Part shown: piece by piece, positions 26,673-36,895 of the stretch | Position numbering within the stretch: position 1 is the stretch's first letter | Layout: the number at the start of each line of letters is the position of its first letter | NCBI RefSeq assembly: GCF_028864635.1 | Contig: NZ_CP104850.1 | Location: 502,001-566,000, forward strand | Source: Cloacibacterium sp. TD35 | GTDB lineage: Bacteria; Bacteroidota; Bacteroidia; Flavobacteriales; Weeksellaceae | Reading direction: 5' to 3' | DNA: 64,000 nucleotides | Notes under the pieces: generated by a model | What the model saw: only the letters and a program-made list of their open reading frames with translations | What the model was told of the DNA's origin: nothing | The model's database searches: none | Translations under genes and position numbers: made by a program

Positions 26673-26885
26673 TTACTCTGTCTCTGTTGGGATATCTAAA
26701 TGACTTCTACCATACTTTATGTCTTCAAGACCTCTCAGTATCACTCTTTTTTGCTCGTCACTTAAATCTTCGTCTTTGTGAAATTTATACACCAAGTATT
26801 CTATATACTCCAATAATTCCTCTGCCAAATAATCTGGTAAATCTTTTATCAAATTATTAATTTTTTGTAATGTGGTTAATTCCAT
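26673..26885 (-). CDS. Small DUF2281-like protein
   Basis: A 70-residue acidic protein with the pattern LQKINNLIKDLPDYLAEELLEYIEYLVYK, typical of DUF2281/antitoxin-like proteins that begin with a helix and LP motif. In toxin-antitoxin pairs such proteins precede a toxin gene, but the adjacent genes here are scpA and meaB and no toxin-sized frame is seen. It could be an orphan or have another role. Confidence 0.65.
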   Translation of the reverse strand: MELTTLQKINNLIKDLPDYLAEELLEYIEYLVYKFHKDEDLSDEQKRVILRGLEDIKYGRSHLDIPTETE

Positions 26886-26999
26886 TTCAATTTAGTTTTT
26901 AGGCTTTTATTTGGTGGTATAAAGGTACATTAATACAATTAAAATTCCTCATGAAGTGATATGAATGATTTCAGTGATTTTTGTTAGGTTTTTATATAA

Positions 27000-27030
27000 A
27001 AAAAGGAAACCAAAAATGATTTCCTTATTA
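27000..27030 (-). terminator. Terminator after scpA
   Basis: AAGGAAA and TTTCCTT pair around an AT-rich loop; on the minus strand a run of seven T follows. It lies about 70 bases after the scpA stop. Confidence 0.7.
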
Positions 27031-27099
27031 TGTTATTTTAATTTTTTTTAGATTTCAGAAAAACTTCCTACTTCCTAAATCCTGCATCTAACAAAATGT

Positions 27100-29223
27100 T
27101 TATCCCAAAAACTTCTCCAAAATTTCTACTGCAGATTTCGGTAAATTCGTTCCAGGTCCGAAGATAAAATCAGCGCCATTTGCATACAAGAAATCATAAT
27201 CTTGCTGTGGAATTACACCACCTACTACAATCGTAATATCATCTGCACCTAATTTTTTCAGTTCTTCCACCACTTGCGGAACCAAGGTTTTATGCCCTGC
27301 TGCAAGAGATGAAACTCCCAAAATATGAATATCATTTTCTACAGCTTGTTTCGCCACCTCTTCTGGCGTTTGGAAAAGCGGAGCCACATCTACATCAAAT
27401 CCCATATCAGCAAAAGCAGTTGCTACTACTTTTGCACCACGATCATGACCGTCTTGTCCCATTTTAGCAACCATAATTCTCGGTCTACGACCTTCTTGGT
27501 CCTCAAATTTTTGAGTAAGCACTACCGCTTTTTCAAAATATTCATTTTTACTAGCATTCATAGCATATACACCTGAAATGGTTTTGATATTAGCTTTATA
27601 TCTTCCGAAATTGCTTTCTAAAGCATCTGAAATTTCACCAAGAGTTACTCTTCTTCTCGCAGCTTCTATACTTAGTGCCAAAAGATTTTTGTCTCTATTT
27701 TTAGCCGCCTCACGAATTTCTGTTAAAATTTCTTCTACTTTAGCACTGTCTCGTTCTGCTTTTATTTTTTCTAGTCTTTCAATTTGTTTACGGCGAACTT
27801 CTGTATTGTCTATGTCTAGAATTTCAAATTCCGGTTGTTTTTGATTGGTTTTAAAAGAATTTACACCGATGATAAATTCTTCGCCACTATCAATTTTCGC
27901 TTGTTTTCTAGCTGCCGCTTCTTCTATTCTCATCTTCGGAATTCCCGCTTCTATCGCCTTGGTCATTCCGCCTTCTTGTTCTACTTCGTCGATATATTTC
28001 TGAGCTTCCTCAATCATTTGTTGAGTCAATGCTTCCACCAAATGACTTCCTCCCATCGGATCTACTACATCACATATTCCTGATTCTTGCTGAAGAATAA
28101 TCTGTGTATTTCTTGCAATTTTTGCAGAATAATCAGTTGGCAAAGCAATCGCTTCATCTAAAGCATTGGTATGCAGTGATTGCGTTCCTCCTAAAGCGGA
28201 AGAAAGTGCTTCAATAGCAGTTCTGGTAATATTATTAAACGGTTCCTGTTCCGTCAAAGACCAACCAGAAGTTTGCGAGTGTGTTCTTAGTGCTAAAGAT
28301 TTTTGATTTTGAGGATTAAATTGCGTCAAAAGATTTGCCCATATATAACGAGCAGCTCTCATTTTGGCAATTTCCATGAAATGATTCATTCCGATTGCCC
28401 AGAAAAATGATAATCTTGGCGCAAAATCATCTACATTCATTCCTGCTTTTATCCCCGTTCTTACATATTCCAAACCATCTGCAAGTGTATAAGCCATTTC
28501 TAAAACTGGAGTTGCTCCTGCTTCTTGCATGTGATAACCTGAGATAGAAATCGAATTAAATTTCGGGATATTTTGAGAAGTGTATTCGAAAATATCTGCG
28601 ATAATTTTCATAGATGGCTCTGGTGGATAGATGTAAGTATTTCTCACCATAAATTCCTTCAAAATATCATTTTGGATAGTTCCCGAAAGTTGTTCTTGAG
28701 AAACGCCTTGTTCTTCTGCGGCAACAATATAAAATGCCAAAATCGGTAAAACGGCACCATTCATGGTCATAGAAACCGATATTTGATCCAATGGAATTTC
28801 ATTAAACAAAATCTTCATATCTTCCACAGAATCTATGGCAACTCCCGCTTTTCCCACATCTCCTACCACTCTTGGGTGGTCAGAATCATAACCTCTGTGC
28901 GTTGCCAAATCAAACGCAACAGAAAGTCCTTTTTGTCCTGCCGCAAGATTTCTTCTGTAAAAAGCATTAGATTCTTCGGCGGTAGAAAAACCTGCGTACT
29001 GACGAATAGTCCAAGGTTTTTGCACATACATCGTAGAATATGGACCTCTCAAATAAGGAGCAATTCCTGCGCTGTAACCTTTTGATTTAAAAGCTTCTGA
29101 ATCTTCAGAAGTGTAAGAAGATTTTAATTGAAGTCCATCTTTTTCAAAGATATAGTTTTCTGTATTTGAAGTAAATCCAAAATTTTTAAAATCGGGATTT
29201 ACGTTTTGAATTTTCGTTCTCAT
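27100..29223 (-). CDS. scpA: Methylmalonyl-CoA mutase, large (catalytic) subunit type
   Basis: Adenosylcobalamin enzyme interconverting methylmalonyl-CoA and succinyl-CoA, used in propionate formation or use. Its 707 residues have the substrate barrel ([21 protein letters not shown], about residues 65-90) and a C-terminal B12 domain with the base-off motif DGHDRG (about residue 588) and VGGVIPQQD. No small-subunit gene (mutA) lies next to it, unlike in many relatives, so it may form a homodimer as in E. coli Sbm or pair with a subunit encoded elsewhere. The upstream gap is shared with the divergent pflB gene. Confidence 0.96.
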   Translation of the reverse strand: MRTKIQNVNPDFKNFGFTSNTENYIFEKDGLQLKSSYTSEDSEAFKSKGYSAGIAPYLRGPYSTMYVQKPWTIRQYAGFSTAEESNAFYRRNLAAGQKGLSVAFDLATHRGYDSDHPRVVGDVGKAGVAIDSVEDMKILFNEIPLDQISVSMTMNGAVLPILAFYIVAAEEQGVSQEQLSGTIQNDILKEFMVRNTYIYPPEPSMKIIADIFEYTSQNIPKFNSISISGYHMQEAGATPVLEMAYTLADGLEYVRTGIKAGMNVDDFAPRLSFFWAIGMNHFMEIAKMRAARYIWANLLTQFNPQNQKSLALRTHSQTSGWSLTEQEPFNNITRTAIEALSSALGGTQSLHTNALDEAIALPTDYSAKIARNTQIILQQESGICDVVDPMGGSHLVEALTQQMIEEAQKYIDEVEQEGGMTKAIEAGIPKMRIEEAAARKQAKIDSGEEFIIGVNSFKTNQKQPEFEILDIDNTEVRRKQIERLEKIKAERDSAKVEEILTEIREAAKNRDKNLLALSIEAARRRVTLGEISDALESNFGRYKANIKTISGVYAMNASKNEYFEKAVVLTQKFEDQEGRRPRIMVAKMGQDGHDRGAKVVATAFADMGFDVDVAPLFQTPEEVAKQAVENDIHILGVSSLAAGHKTLVPQVVEELKKLGADDITIVVGGVIPQQDYDFLYANGADFIFGPGTNLPKSAVEILEKFLG

Positions 29224-29640
29224 TTCATGAAATTTCGATGAGTAAATTTACGATATTTTTAATTTTAAAAAAAAGTGAAATTTTATGTGATTTTGGCTTC
29301 TTGGTGGCAAAAACTGTAAAATTGAATATTTGTTAAATTTTAACCTATATCTATATCAAAACAACATCATTTAACCCCAAAACTAGTAATTATTTATAAT
29401 TATATTAATTTTATTAACTCTTAATCAAAATAATTCACTAACATTAATTATTTGGTCTATTAAATCCCTGTTTTTCCATTCAAAAAATCAAACGAAACCC
29501 TAATTTATATCATAATTATTCGTTGTTCTAAGGTAAAATATCTTCCTAACTTTGCTTCGCTTTTTTAACCTTTTTACAAGTAAAATTTTAAGGAAATTAA
29601 GCCTAAAAATTACAATTAGAAACAATCAAAAATTAACATT
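29224..29640. promoter_or_regulatory. Divergent control region between scpA and pflB
   Basis: A 417-base, very AT-rich gap without a convincing reading frame. It holds the scpA promoter near the left end (a TAAATTTA box close to 29233), a 13-base palindrome GTTAAATTTTAAC at 29332-29344, and the pflB promoter at 29522-29554. I see no clear TTGAT-N4-ATCAA FNR site. Confidence 0.55.
29522..29554 (+). promoter_or_regulatory. Predicted pflB promoter
   Basis: GTTG (29522-29525), then 21 bases, then TAACTTTG (29547-29554) match the Bacteroidota -33/-7 layout. The leader to pflB would be about 80 bases. Confidence 0.6.
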
Positions 29641-31866
29641 ATGGAAGCAACAATTGGTTTTAAACCCGGAGTTTGGCAAAAGGAAATTAACGTAAGTGAT
29701 TTTATCAGAAATAATTACACAGAATACACCGGAGACGAAAGCTTCTTAACTCCAGCTACCGAAGCTACCAATCAACTTTGGGCAGAGTTATCTGAAATGT
29801 TCAAAGCAGAGAGAGAAAAAGGAATTTATGATGCAGAAACCAAAAAGCCATCTCAGATTGATGCTTATGGAGCAGGTTATATTAATAAAAACCTAGAAAA
29901 AATAGTAGGAATTCAAACAGACAAGCCTTTAAAAAGAGCTATTTTCCCGAATGGCGGAATTAGAATGGTAGAAGACGGCTTAAAAGCTTACGGTTATCAA
30001 TTAGACGAAGCAACTAAAGAAATTTTTACCAAATATAGAGTTACCCATAACGAAGGCGTATTCTCTGCTTACAATTCACCGATTAGAAAAGCTAGAAATT
30101 CTGGAATCGTAACCGGTTTACCAGACGCTTACGGAAGAGGTAGAATTATTGGTGACTACAGAAGAGTTCCTTTATATGGTGTTGATTTCTTAATTAAAGA
30201 CCGTCAAGATTATTTCGAAAATATGGATTGTGATGGTATGAACGAAGAAACCGTAAGACTTCGTGAAGAAATCACTATGCAAATCAATGCATTGAAAGCG
30301 CTTAAGAGAATGGCAGAATCTTATGGTTTTGACATTTCTAAACCTGCAACCAATGCTAAAGAAGCTATTCAATGGTTATATTTCGCTTATTTAGCAGCTA
30401 CTAAAGACCAAAATGGTGCTGCAATGTCTATTGGTAGAGTTTCTACTTTCTTAGACATTTACATTGAAAGAGATATTAAAAGAGGCGTTCTTACAGAAAT
30501 TGAAGCTCAGGAATTAATTGACCATTTCGTAATGAAATTAAGAATCATCCGCTTCCTTAGAACTCCAGAATATGATTCACTTTTCTCTGGTGATCCAGTT
30601 TGGGTAACAGAATCAATTGGCGGTTTAAATAAAGACGGCGGTTCTTATGTAACCAAAAACTCTTTCAGATTATTACACACTTTATACAACTTAGGAGCAT
30701 CTCCAGAACCAAATTTAACTGTTCTTTGGAGCGAAAAACTACCAGAAAACTGGAAAAAATATTGCGCTAAAGTTTCTATCGACACTTCATCTCTTCAATA
30801 CGAAAATGATGATTTAATGAGAGATTGCTTTAATGACGATTACGGAATTGCTTGTTGCGTTTCTCCGATGACTTTAGGAAAACAAATGCAATATTTCGGA
30901 GCGAGAGCTAATTTACCTAAAGCTTTATTATATGCAATAAATGGTGGTATTGATGAATTAACCAAAGTTCAAGTAACTCCAGAAATGCCAAAAGTAGAAG
31001 GCGAATATCTAGATTTCGATGATGTTTGGAATAAGTTTGACAAAATGATGGATTGGTTAGCAGAAACTTACATCCAAGCATTGAACATCATTCACTACAT
31101 GCACGATAAATATTCTTACGAAGCTTATGAAATGGCACTTCACGATGTAAATGTTATCAGAACTCAAGCATGTGGAATTGCAGGAATCTCTATCGTTGCC
31201 GATTCTTTTGCAGCTATGAAATACGGAAAAGTAAGAGTAATAAGAGACGAAAACGGAATCGCAGTAGATTATGTAGTAGAAAAACCTTACGTTCCTTACG
31301 GAAATAACGATGACAACACCGATAAATTCGCAGCAGAAATTGTAGAAATTTTCATGAATAAAGTAAGAAAACAAAAAACTTACAGAAATGCAATTCCTAC
31401 ACAATCTGTTCTTACCATTACTTCAAACGTAGTTTACGGTAAAAAAACAGGAAATACACCAGACGGAAGAAGAGAAGGTGAACCTTACGGACCTGGAGCA
31501 AATCCTATGCACGGAAGAGACACAAAAGGTGCAGTAGCATCACTTGCTTCTGTTGCTAAATTACCTTTCGAACACGCTCAAGATGGTATTTCTTACACGT
31601 TCGCAATTACGCCTGAAACGTTAGGAAAAACGCTAGACGAAAAACAAGGAAATTTAGTTGGACTTTTAGACGGATATTTCAACCAAAAAGGTCACCACTT
31701 GAATGTAAATGTTTTCAATCGTTCATTGTTAGAAGATGCAATGCAACATCCAGAAAAATATCCTCAATTAACGATTAGGGTTTCTGGTTATGCTGTGAAT
31801 TTCATCAAGTTGACTAAAGAACAGCAATTAGATGTCATCAACAGAACCATCACAGAATGTTTCTAA
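29641..31866 (+). CDS. pflB: Formate C-acetyltransferase (pyruvate formate-lyase)
   Basis: Glycyl-radical enzyme converting pyruvate and CoA to acetyl-CoA and formate under anoxia. Its 741 residues match the family. The adjacent active-site Cys pair is in GIACCVSPM (about residue 407), and the radical Gly lies in RVSGYAV near the C-terminus (about residue 719). It has a strong promoter and ends in a perfect hairpin terminator. The activase gene follows after 80 bases, so the pair is complete. PFL is uncommon in strictly aerobic flavobacteria and points to fermentative ability. Confidence 0.97.
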   Translation: MEATIGFKPGVWQKEINVSDFIRNNYTEYTGDESFLTPATEATNQLWAELSEMFKAEREKGIYDAETKKPSQIDAYGAGYINKNLEKIVGIQTDKPLKRAIFPNGGIRMVEDGLKAYGYQLDEATKEIFTKYRVTHNEGVFSAYNSPIRKARNSGIVTGLPDAYGRGRIIGDYRRVPLYGVDFLIKDRQDYFENMDCDGMNEETVRLREEITMQINALKALKRMAESYGFDISKPATNAKEAIQWLYFAYLAATKDQNGAAMSIGRVSTFLDIYIERDIKRGVLTEIEAQELIDHFVMKLRIIRFLRTPEYDSLFSGDPVWVTESIGGLNKDGGSYVTKNSFRLLHTLYNLGASPEPNLTVLWSEKLPENWKKYCAKVSIDTSSLQYENDDLMRDCFNDDYGIACCVSPMTLGKQMQYFGARANLPKALLYAINGGIDELTKVQVTPEMPKVEGEYLDFDDVWNKFDKMMDWLAETYIQALNIIHYMHDKYSYEAYEMALHDVNVIRTQACGIAGISIVADSFAAMKYGKVRVIRDENGIAVDYVVEKPYVPYGNNDDNTDKFAAEIVEIFMNKVRKQKTYRNAIPTQSVLTITSNVVYGKKTGNTPDGRREGEPYGPGANPMHGRDTKGAVASLASVAKLPFEHAQDGISYTFAITPETLGKTLDEKQGNLVGLLDGYFNQKGHHLNVNVFNRSLLEDAMQHPEKYPQLTIRVSGYAVNFIKLTKEQQLDVINRTITECF

Positions 31867-31893
31867 TTTATATATAACATCAATTATCTTGAA

Positions 31894-31928
31894 GAAGAGT
31901 TAAGAAATTTCTTAACTCTTTTTTTAAG
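31894..31928 (+). terminator. Terminator between pflB and pflA
   Basis: A perfect inverted repeat, AAGAGTTAAGAAA / TTTCTTAACTCTT, is followed by a run of T. It partly uncouples pflB from pflA. Confidence 0.9.
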
Positions 31929-31934
31929 AATATT

Positions 31935-31942
31935 TATCTTTG
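31935..31942 (+). promoter_or_regulatory. -7 box of pflA, abutting the start codon
   Basis: TATCTTTG matches TAnnTTTG and is followed after AAC by the ATG. Transcription would start at or very near the ATG. No clear TTG -33 element is seen because the preceding bases belong to the terminator. Confidence 0.5.
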
Positions 31943-31945
31943 AAC

Positions 31946-32683
31946 ATGTCAAATCACGGATTTATCCATTCATACGAAACTTTCGGCACCAAAGACGGCC
32001 CAGGAATTAGATTTGTCTATTTTCTGCAAGGTTGTCATTTGCGTTGCCTCTATTGTCATAACGCCGATACTTGGAACAAAGGCGAAAAAACCAAAATGTC
32101 CGTAGACGAAGCCTTTCACGAGATAGAAAAAGTAAAAGGTTTTATAAAATCTGGTGGCGTTACCGTTTCTGGTGGCGAACCATTAATGCAAGCCAAATTT
32201 GTTCTGGAATTATTCAAAAAATGTAAAGAAAACGGCATTCACACTTGTGTAGATACCAATGGTTATTTGTTCAGTGAAGAAATCAAAGAAGTTTTAGAAA
32301 TTACAGATTTGGTGCTTCTGGACATAAAACACATAGACCCAGAAAAATATCTAAAATTAACTGAAGTAGAACTAGAACCTACGCTTCAATTTATGCAATA
32401 TTTATCTGAAATCAATAAACCAACTTGGCTAAGATACGTTCTCGTTCCTGATTATACTGACGATGCGGAAGATTTAGAAAATTGGGCGAAATATGTTTCT
32501 CAGTTCAAAAATGTAGAACGTGTAGATATTTTACCATTTCACCAAATGGGCGCACACAAATGGAAAGAAATTGGTAGAGCCTATCCTCTAGAAAATTGCC
32601 GACCAGCCGATATGGAAGATGTAAAAAAGGCAGTGGAAATTTTTAAGAAATACCATTTACCTTTACCAGATAATCAAAAATAA
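31946..32683 (+). CDS. pflA: Pyruvate formate-lyase activating enzyme
   Basis: Radical SAM enzyme that makes the glycyl radical on PflB. Its 245 residues have the CX3CX2C motif CHLRCLYC (about residues 30-37), FGTKDGPGIRFVYFLQGC and SGGEPLMQ for SAM binding. A TTG at 31940 would lengthen it by two residues, but that TTG is part of the -7 box, so ATG 31946 is preferred. Its own promoter after the pflB terminator may let activase be made apart from the enzyme. Confidence 0.95.
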   Translation: MSNHGFIHSYETFGTKDGPGIRFVYFLQGCHLRCLYCHNADTWNKGEKTKMSVDEAFHEIEKVKGFIKSGGVTVSGGEPLMQAKFVLELFKKCKENGIHTCVDTNGYLFSEEIKEVLEITDLVLLDIKHIDPEKYLKLTEVELEPTLQFMQYLSEINKPTWLRYVLVPDYTDDAEDLENWAKYVSQFKNVERVDILPFHQMGAHKWKEIGRAYPLENCRPADMEDVKKAVEIFKKYHLPLPDNQK

Positions 32684-32711
32684 AAGTCGAGATCATTTCT
32701 CGACTTTTTTG
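32682..32711. terminator. Bidirectional terminator between pflA and prfA
   Basis: AAAAGTCGAGA and TCTCGACTTTT pair around a short TCATT loop, with T-runs on both strands. The left arm starts inside the pflA stop codon. Confidence 0.9.
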
Positions 32712-32744
32712 TTATTTATCCTATAAATAAGTTTTATATTAAGG

Positions 32745-33827
32745 TTAAATTTCCTCTTGACCTTTCATTTTTTCTGCATTTTCTGCCATAATCACGGCAT
32801 CCATCATTTCTTGAATATCGCCATTCATGTAAGCATCTAGATTGTAGATAGATTTATTAATTCTGTGATCGGTAACTCTACCTTGAGGATAATTGTAAGT
32901 TTTAATTTTTGCAGAACGGTCACCGGTAGAAACCATTGTTTTACGTTGCGCTGCAATATCCCCAACAACTTCCTGTAACTTAATATCATACAATTTCGCA
33001 CGAAGCATTTCCATCGCTAACTCTCTGTTCGCCAACTGAGAACGCGCTTGTTGACAAACCACCACAATTCCTGAAGGTTTGTGCGTTAATTGCACTTTTG
33101 TTTCTACTTTGTTTACGTTTTGTCCACCCGCTCCACCAGAACGAGAAGTTTGCATCTCAATGTCTGCAGGATTTATTTCCACATCTACTTCTTCAGCTTC
33201 TGGTAAAACCGCAATCGTAATTGCCGAAGTGTGCACTCTACCTTGAGATTCTGTCTCTGGAACTCTCTGAACACGGTGAACTCCCGATTCAAATTTCATG
33301 ATTCCGTAAACGCCTTCTCCCTCTACTTTCATCACGAGTTCTTTGTAACCTTTAGACGCTTCAGAAGAATCGGTAACTTCGTGTCTCCAACCTTTAGTTT
33401 TGAAATACATGGTGTACATTCTGTACATATCTTCCACGAAAATAGCAGCTTCGTCACCACCAGTTCCGGCGCGCATTTCTAGGATAATGTTTTTATCATC
33501 TGCAGGATCTTTTGGAATCAAAAGAACTTTTAATTCTTCTTCCAAGCCTGGAATTTTTTCTAAAGCTTCGTTTTTTTCGATTTTTGCTAATTCTACAAAA
33601 TCTTTATCAGAACCATCTGCGATGATTTCGTCTGATTCTTCAATCGTGTTCAAAGCTTGCATATACTCATCAAAAACCTTCACGATTTTTCCTAAATCGC
33701 TGTATTCTTTGTTGAGCTGACCATATCTTTTTTGGTCAGTAATGACATCTGGTTGTATAATTAAATCAGCAACCTCGTTATAACGTTGCTTAATTGCTTG
33801 AAGTTTTGGGATTAAACTTTTTGACAT
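32745..33827 (-). CDS. prfA: Peptide chain release factor 1
   Basis: Releases the finished protein from ribosomes at UAA and UAG codons. Its 360 residues are typical. The catalytic GGQ motif is in [11 protein letters not shown] (about residue 235), and the stop-codon reading PET-type tripeptide lies in [14 protein letters not shown] (about residues 188-190). A -7 box TATCTTTG (minus strand, 33855-33848) lies 21 bases upstream of the ATG. It is monocistronic. Confidence 0.97.
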   Translation of the reverse strand: MSKSLIPKLQAIKQRYNEVADLIIQPDVITDQKRYGQLNKEYSDLGKIVKVFDEYMQALNTIEESDEIIADGSDKDFVELAKIEKNEALEKIPGLEEELKVLLIPKDPADDKNIILEMRAGTGGDEAAIFVEDMYRMYTMYFKTKGWRHEVTDSSEASKGYKELVMKVEGEGVYGIMKFESGVHRVQRVPETESQGRVHTSAITIAVLPEAEEVDVEINPADIEMQTSRSGGAGGQNVNKVETKVQLTHKPSGIVVVCQQARSQLANRELAMEMLRAKLYDIKLQEVVGDIAAQRKTMVSTGDRSAKIKTYNYPQGRVTDHRINKSIYNLDAYMNGDIQEMMDAVIMAENAEKMKGQEEI

Positions 33828-33847
33828 AGTCTAAAATAATTTGGGTG

Positions 33848-33855
33848 CAAAGATA
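33848..33855 (-). promoter_or_regulatory. Predicted -7 box of prfA
   Basis: TATCTTTG on the minus strand matches TAnnTTTG, giving a leader of about 15 bases. Confidence 0.55.
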
Positions 33856-33868
33856 AGGAATTTTGCTT

Positions 33869-33895
33869 GGATGTTAGACGTTAGATGTAAGGATG
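33869..33895. repeat. Copy of the GGATGTTAGA-type intergenic repeat
   Basis: GGATGTTAGACGTTAGATG is a near-copy of the element at 6797-6810. It lies between the prfA promoter and a terminator and has no coding potential. Confidence 0.45.
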
Positions 33896-33931
33896 AAAAA
33901 AATCTGCCCAGAAAACTGAACAGATTTTAAA
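33896..33931 (-). terminator. Terminator after the small membrane protein gene
   Basis: On the minus strand AAATCTGTTCAG and CTGGGCAGATTT pair with two wobbles around TTTT and are followed by six T. Confidence 0.85.
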
Positions 33932-33995
33932 TATATTTTGTTTTGCTTTGATATTACTTTTCTCAAATTCAGGGAGAAAAGCAATGTCACCTCAA

Positions 33996-34268
33996 TTAAT
34001 GATGACCAGCGTGTAAATAAGGCCCGTCTCCTTTTGGTTGGTTGTAGATTACTTCTACACCTTCTTGCTCTAGAAGAGTTTTTCTTCTGATATCTTCTGG
34101 GTTAAATTTCTTAGTTTTTCCGAAATATTCAGCTAAACCTTCAGTTAACCACATTGGAATCACTACTCCAAAGAACATGAAAATACACCAAAATCCTATT
34201 AGGAACATTACGATAAAATAAACGGTCCAAAGGAACTGATAAACTGGCCAAAATCCTGCTAAAAACAT
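33996..34268 (-). CDS. Hypothetical small membrane protein
   Basis: A 90-residue protein with two hydrophobic helices (about residues 5-18 and 20-40, rich in Phe and Trp) and a polar C-terminus ending PYLHAGHH. I do not recognise a named family. A longer frame would start at TTG 34289, but that TTG is the end of a TATTTTTG -7 box (minus strand, 34294-34287), so the ATG at 34268 is the start. It is transcribed alone between terminators. Confidence 0.6.
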   Translation of the reverse strand: MFLAGFWPVYQFLWTVYFIVMFLIGFWCIFMFFGVVIPMWLTEGLAEYFGKTKKFNPEDIRRKTLLEQEGVEVIYNQPKGDGPYLHAGHH

Positions 34269-34379
34269 AATTTCTATTATTTTAGGCAAAAATATAACAT
34301 TTTTTTAATCGACAAAAGTTTTTTTATTGAATTTTGTCGCATACTGCTAAATCTCCACCAAATATTTACATTTTCTTCA

Positions 34380-35987
34380 TTAATGAGCCAAAGCTGCAAA
34401 GAAATCATTGCCCTTATCATCTGTAATAATAAACGCTGGGAAATCTTTCACTTCTATTTTTCTTACCGCTTCCATTCCTAATTCTGGGAAATCTACTACT
34501 TCCACAGAAAGAATATTTTCTTTCGCCAAAATTGCAGCAGGACCACCAATAGAACCTAGATAGAAACCGCCATATTTAGCACAAGCATTGGTTACATCTT
34601 TGCTTCTGTTACCTTTAGCGAGCATAATCATGCTTCCACCATTTTTCTGGAATTCGTCTACGTAAACATCCATTCTTCCCGCAGTTGTAGGCCCGAAACT
34701 TCCACTTGGCATTCCTTCTGGAGTTTTAGCAGGACCTGCGTAATAAATCGGGTGATTTTTAAAATATTCTGGCATTGGTTTTCCAGCATCTAATAATTCT
34801 TTGATTTTTGCGTGAGCAATATCTCTTGCTACAATCAATGTTCCGTTCAGTTTTAAACGAGTTTTGATTGGATATTTAGACAATTCCGCCAAAATTTCTG
34901 GCATTGGCTTGTTTAAATCTATTTCCACAGCTGGTTCTAAATGCGGAGCTGTTTCTGGTAAATACTGCGCTGGATTGGTTTCTAATTGTTCTAAGAAAAT
35001 TCCGTCTTTGGTAATTTTACCTTTTATATTTCTGTCTGCAGAACAAGAAACACCCATTCCAACTGGACAAGAAGCAGCGTGTCTCGGTAATCTGATTACT
35101 CTAACATCGTGGGTTAGGTATTTTCCACCAAATTGCGCTCCAATTGCAGATTCCTGACAAATTTCTTGCACTCTTTTTTCCCATTCTAAATCTCTGAACG
35201 CTTGACCTGCCATATTTCCTTCTGTAGGAAGGTTGTCATAATATTTTGCAGAAGCTTTTTTCACCGCTGCTAAATTGGCCTCGGCAGAAGTTCCACCAAT
35301 GACCAAAGCTAAGTGATAAGGCGGACAAGCTGCAGTTCCTAAATCCATAATTTTCTCGCGGATAAATTCTTCTAAAGATTTATCGTTCAATAGAGATTTT
35401 GTTTTTTGATACAAGAAAGTTTTATTTGCAGAACCTCCTCCTTTTGTTAAGAATAAAAATTCATAGTAATTTCCTTTTTTCGCATAAATATCAATTTGCG
35501 CAGGAAGGTTTGACCCAGAATTTTTCTCTTCAAACATGGTTAAAGGAACAATCTGAGAGTATCTTAAATTTCTGTTTTTATAAGTGTTATAAATTCCTCG
35601 GCTTAAAAATTCACCATCATCTACACCTGTGTATACATTTTCTCCTTTTTTTGCTACCACAATTGCAGTTCCTGTATCTTGACAAGAAGGCAGTGCACCT
35701 TCTACCGCAACCGCTGCATTTTGCAATAAATTATAGGCCACAAATCTATCATTATCAGTAGCTTCTGGATCATCTATAATTCTGCGTAAACTTGCCAAAT
35801 GCTCAGAACGAAGCATAAAAGAAACGTCTTCCATTGCTTTTTCCGCCAAAAGTTCTATCCCTTTTGGGTCAACGGTTAAGATTTCTCTATCACCTAATTG
35901 TTCTACTTTTACGTAATCTGAAGTGAGTTTTTTATAAACAGTGTCATCCTTTAGAATTGGATACGGATCTTGGTAAATAAAGTCCAT
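34380..35987 (-). CDS. Fumarate hydratase, class I (Fe-S dependent)
   Basis: Cytosolic 4Fe-4S enzyme interconverting fumarate and malate. Its 535 residues match the single-chain FumA/FumB type, with the alpha part first ([33 protein letters not shown]) and the beta part at the C-terminus ([27 protein letters not shown]). The cluster Cys are in PSCQDTG, GTAACPP and the C-S-A-D segment. Oxygen-labile class I fumarases fit a facultative anaerobe. Upstream at 36103-36119 lies a near-palindrome, ATTACCC-AAA-GGGTGAT, with one mismatch, about 115 bases before the start; it could bind a regulator. Confidence 0.95.
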   Translation of the reverse strand: MDFIYQDPYPILKDDTVYKKLTSDYVKVEQLGDREILTVDPKGIELLAEKAMEDVSFMLRSEHLASLRRIIDDPEATDNDRFVAYNLLQNAAVAVEGALPSCQDTGTAIVVAKKGENVYTGVDDGEFLSRGIYNTYKNRNLRYSQIVPLTMFEEKNSGSNLPAQIDIYAKKGNYYEFLFLTKGGGSANKTFLYQKTKSLLNDKSLEEFIREKIMDLGTAACPPYHLALVIGGTSAEANLAAVKKASAKYYDNLPTEGNMAGQAFRDLEWEKRVQEICQESAIGAQFGGKYLTHDVRVIRLPRHAASCPVGMGVSCSADRNIKGKITKDGIFLEQLETNPAQYLPETAPHLEPAVEIDLNKPMPEILAELSKYPIKTRLKLNGTLIVARDIAHAKIKELLDAGKPMPEYFKNHPIYYAGPAKTPEGMPSGSFGPTTAGRMDVYVDEFQKNGGSMIMLAKGNRSKDVTNACAKYGGFYLGSIGGPAAILAKENILSVEVVDFPELGMEAVRKIEVKDFPAFIITDDKGNDFFAALAH

Positions 35988-36129
35988 TTTATTTTTGATT
36001 TACAATTTGCGATTTTTGATTTTCTATTTTTAAAGTTAAAAAGTATCTCCTTTGCTTATGGAAACTAACTTAAAAATTGAATCGTAAATTTACAAAAATT
36101 TGATTACCCAAAGGGTGATAATTGTTACA

Positions 36130-36160
36130 AAAAAACCAGAGGAATTTCTCTGGCTTTATT
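36130..36160 (-). terminator. Terminator after the ABC ATPase gene
   Basis: CCAGAG and CTCTGG pair around GAATTT; on the minus strand seven T follow. It lies right after the stop of 36161-36868. Confidence 0.8.
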
Positions 36161-36868
36161 TTATAGACTAACCTGACTGGCAAAATAATCTTCTAATTCC
36201 TTCAATGTTTCTGAATTGGTAGAAATATCTTTTACAATTTCACCTTTATTGATGGCTACAATTCGGTTGCAAACTTCTGTAGTGTGTGCTAAATCATGGC
36301 TAGAAATTAAGAAAGTGACTTCTGCATTTTGAGAAAGAACTTTAATAAGGTTCTTTAATTTAATCTGTGTAGAAGGATCCAAATTCGCGAAAGGTTCATC
36401 TAAAACAATGATTTCTGGATTGCCAATTAAAGCGCCTACAATTCCTACTTTTTTCTGATTTCCTTTCGATAAATCTCTGATATATTTTCTAGCATTGAGA
36501 ATTTCTCCATTAAATAAATCTTCGAACTGCTTTAGAAATTCGTCTACAGAAGCTTTGTTTTGACCTCGCAACTCGCCTAAAAAATAAAAATATTCTTCTG
36601 GCGTAAGATAACCAATCAAGAAACTGTCATCAATAAACGCAGAAACTTTATTTTTCCAATTTTCTGACTTATTCACTTGAATTCCATCAATTTGAATACT
36701 TCCTGAACTGGGTTCAATTAAATCTAAAAGCAAGCTAAAGAGCGTGGTTTTTCCTGCTCCGTTATTTCCTACCAAACCGAAAGTTTCGCCCTTGGAAACA
36801 CTAAGTTCTTGTATATTAAGCACTTTGGCAGTTCCGTAAATTTTAGAAATATTATGTATATTGATCAT
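36161..36868 (-). CDS. ABC transporter ATP-binding protein
   Basis: A 235-residue ATPase with Walker A GNNGAGKTT (about residue 35), signature-like LSKGNQKKVGIVGAL, Walker B IIVLDEPFANLDP and switch His in SSHDLAH. It pairs with the DUF5687 permease encoded 27 bases upstream. The two probably form an ABC-2 type exporter. Substrate unknown. Confidence 0.93.
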   Translation of the reverse strand: MINIHNISKIYGTAKVLNIQELSVSKGETFGLVGNNGAGKTTLFSLLLDLIEPSSGSIQIDGIQVNKSENWKNKVSAFIDDSFLIGYLTPEEYFYFLGELRGQNKASVDEFLKQFEDLFNGEILNARKYIRDLSKGNQKKVGIVGALIGNPEIIVLDEPFANLDPSTQIKLKNLIKVLSQNAEVTFLISSHDLAHTTEVCNRIVAINKGEIVKDISTNSETLKELEDYFASQVSL

Positions 36869-36895
36869 GATGAGTTGTTTTAAAATTTTAGATTA

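Noticed and set aside
29286-29312. A second GG-N10-GC element upstream of pflB (TTGGCTTCTTGGTGGC)
   Set aside because: The -12 half is TGGC rather than TTGC and it lies about 340 bases from pflB, which has a good TAnnTTTG promoter nearer.
29224-29640. A cobalamin riboswitch before scpA or an FNR box before pflB
   Set aside because: The gap is nearly all A and T without the conserved B12-box or a TTGAT-N4-ATCAA site.
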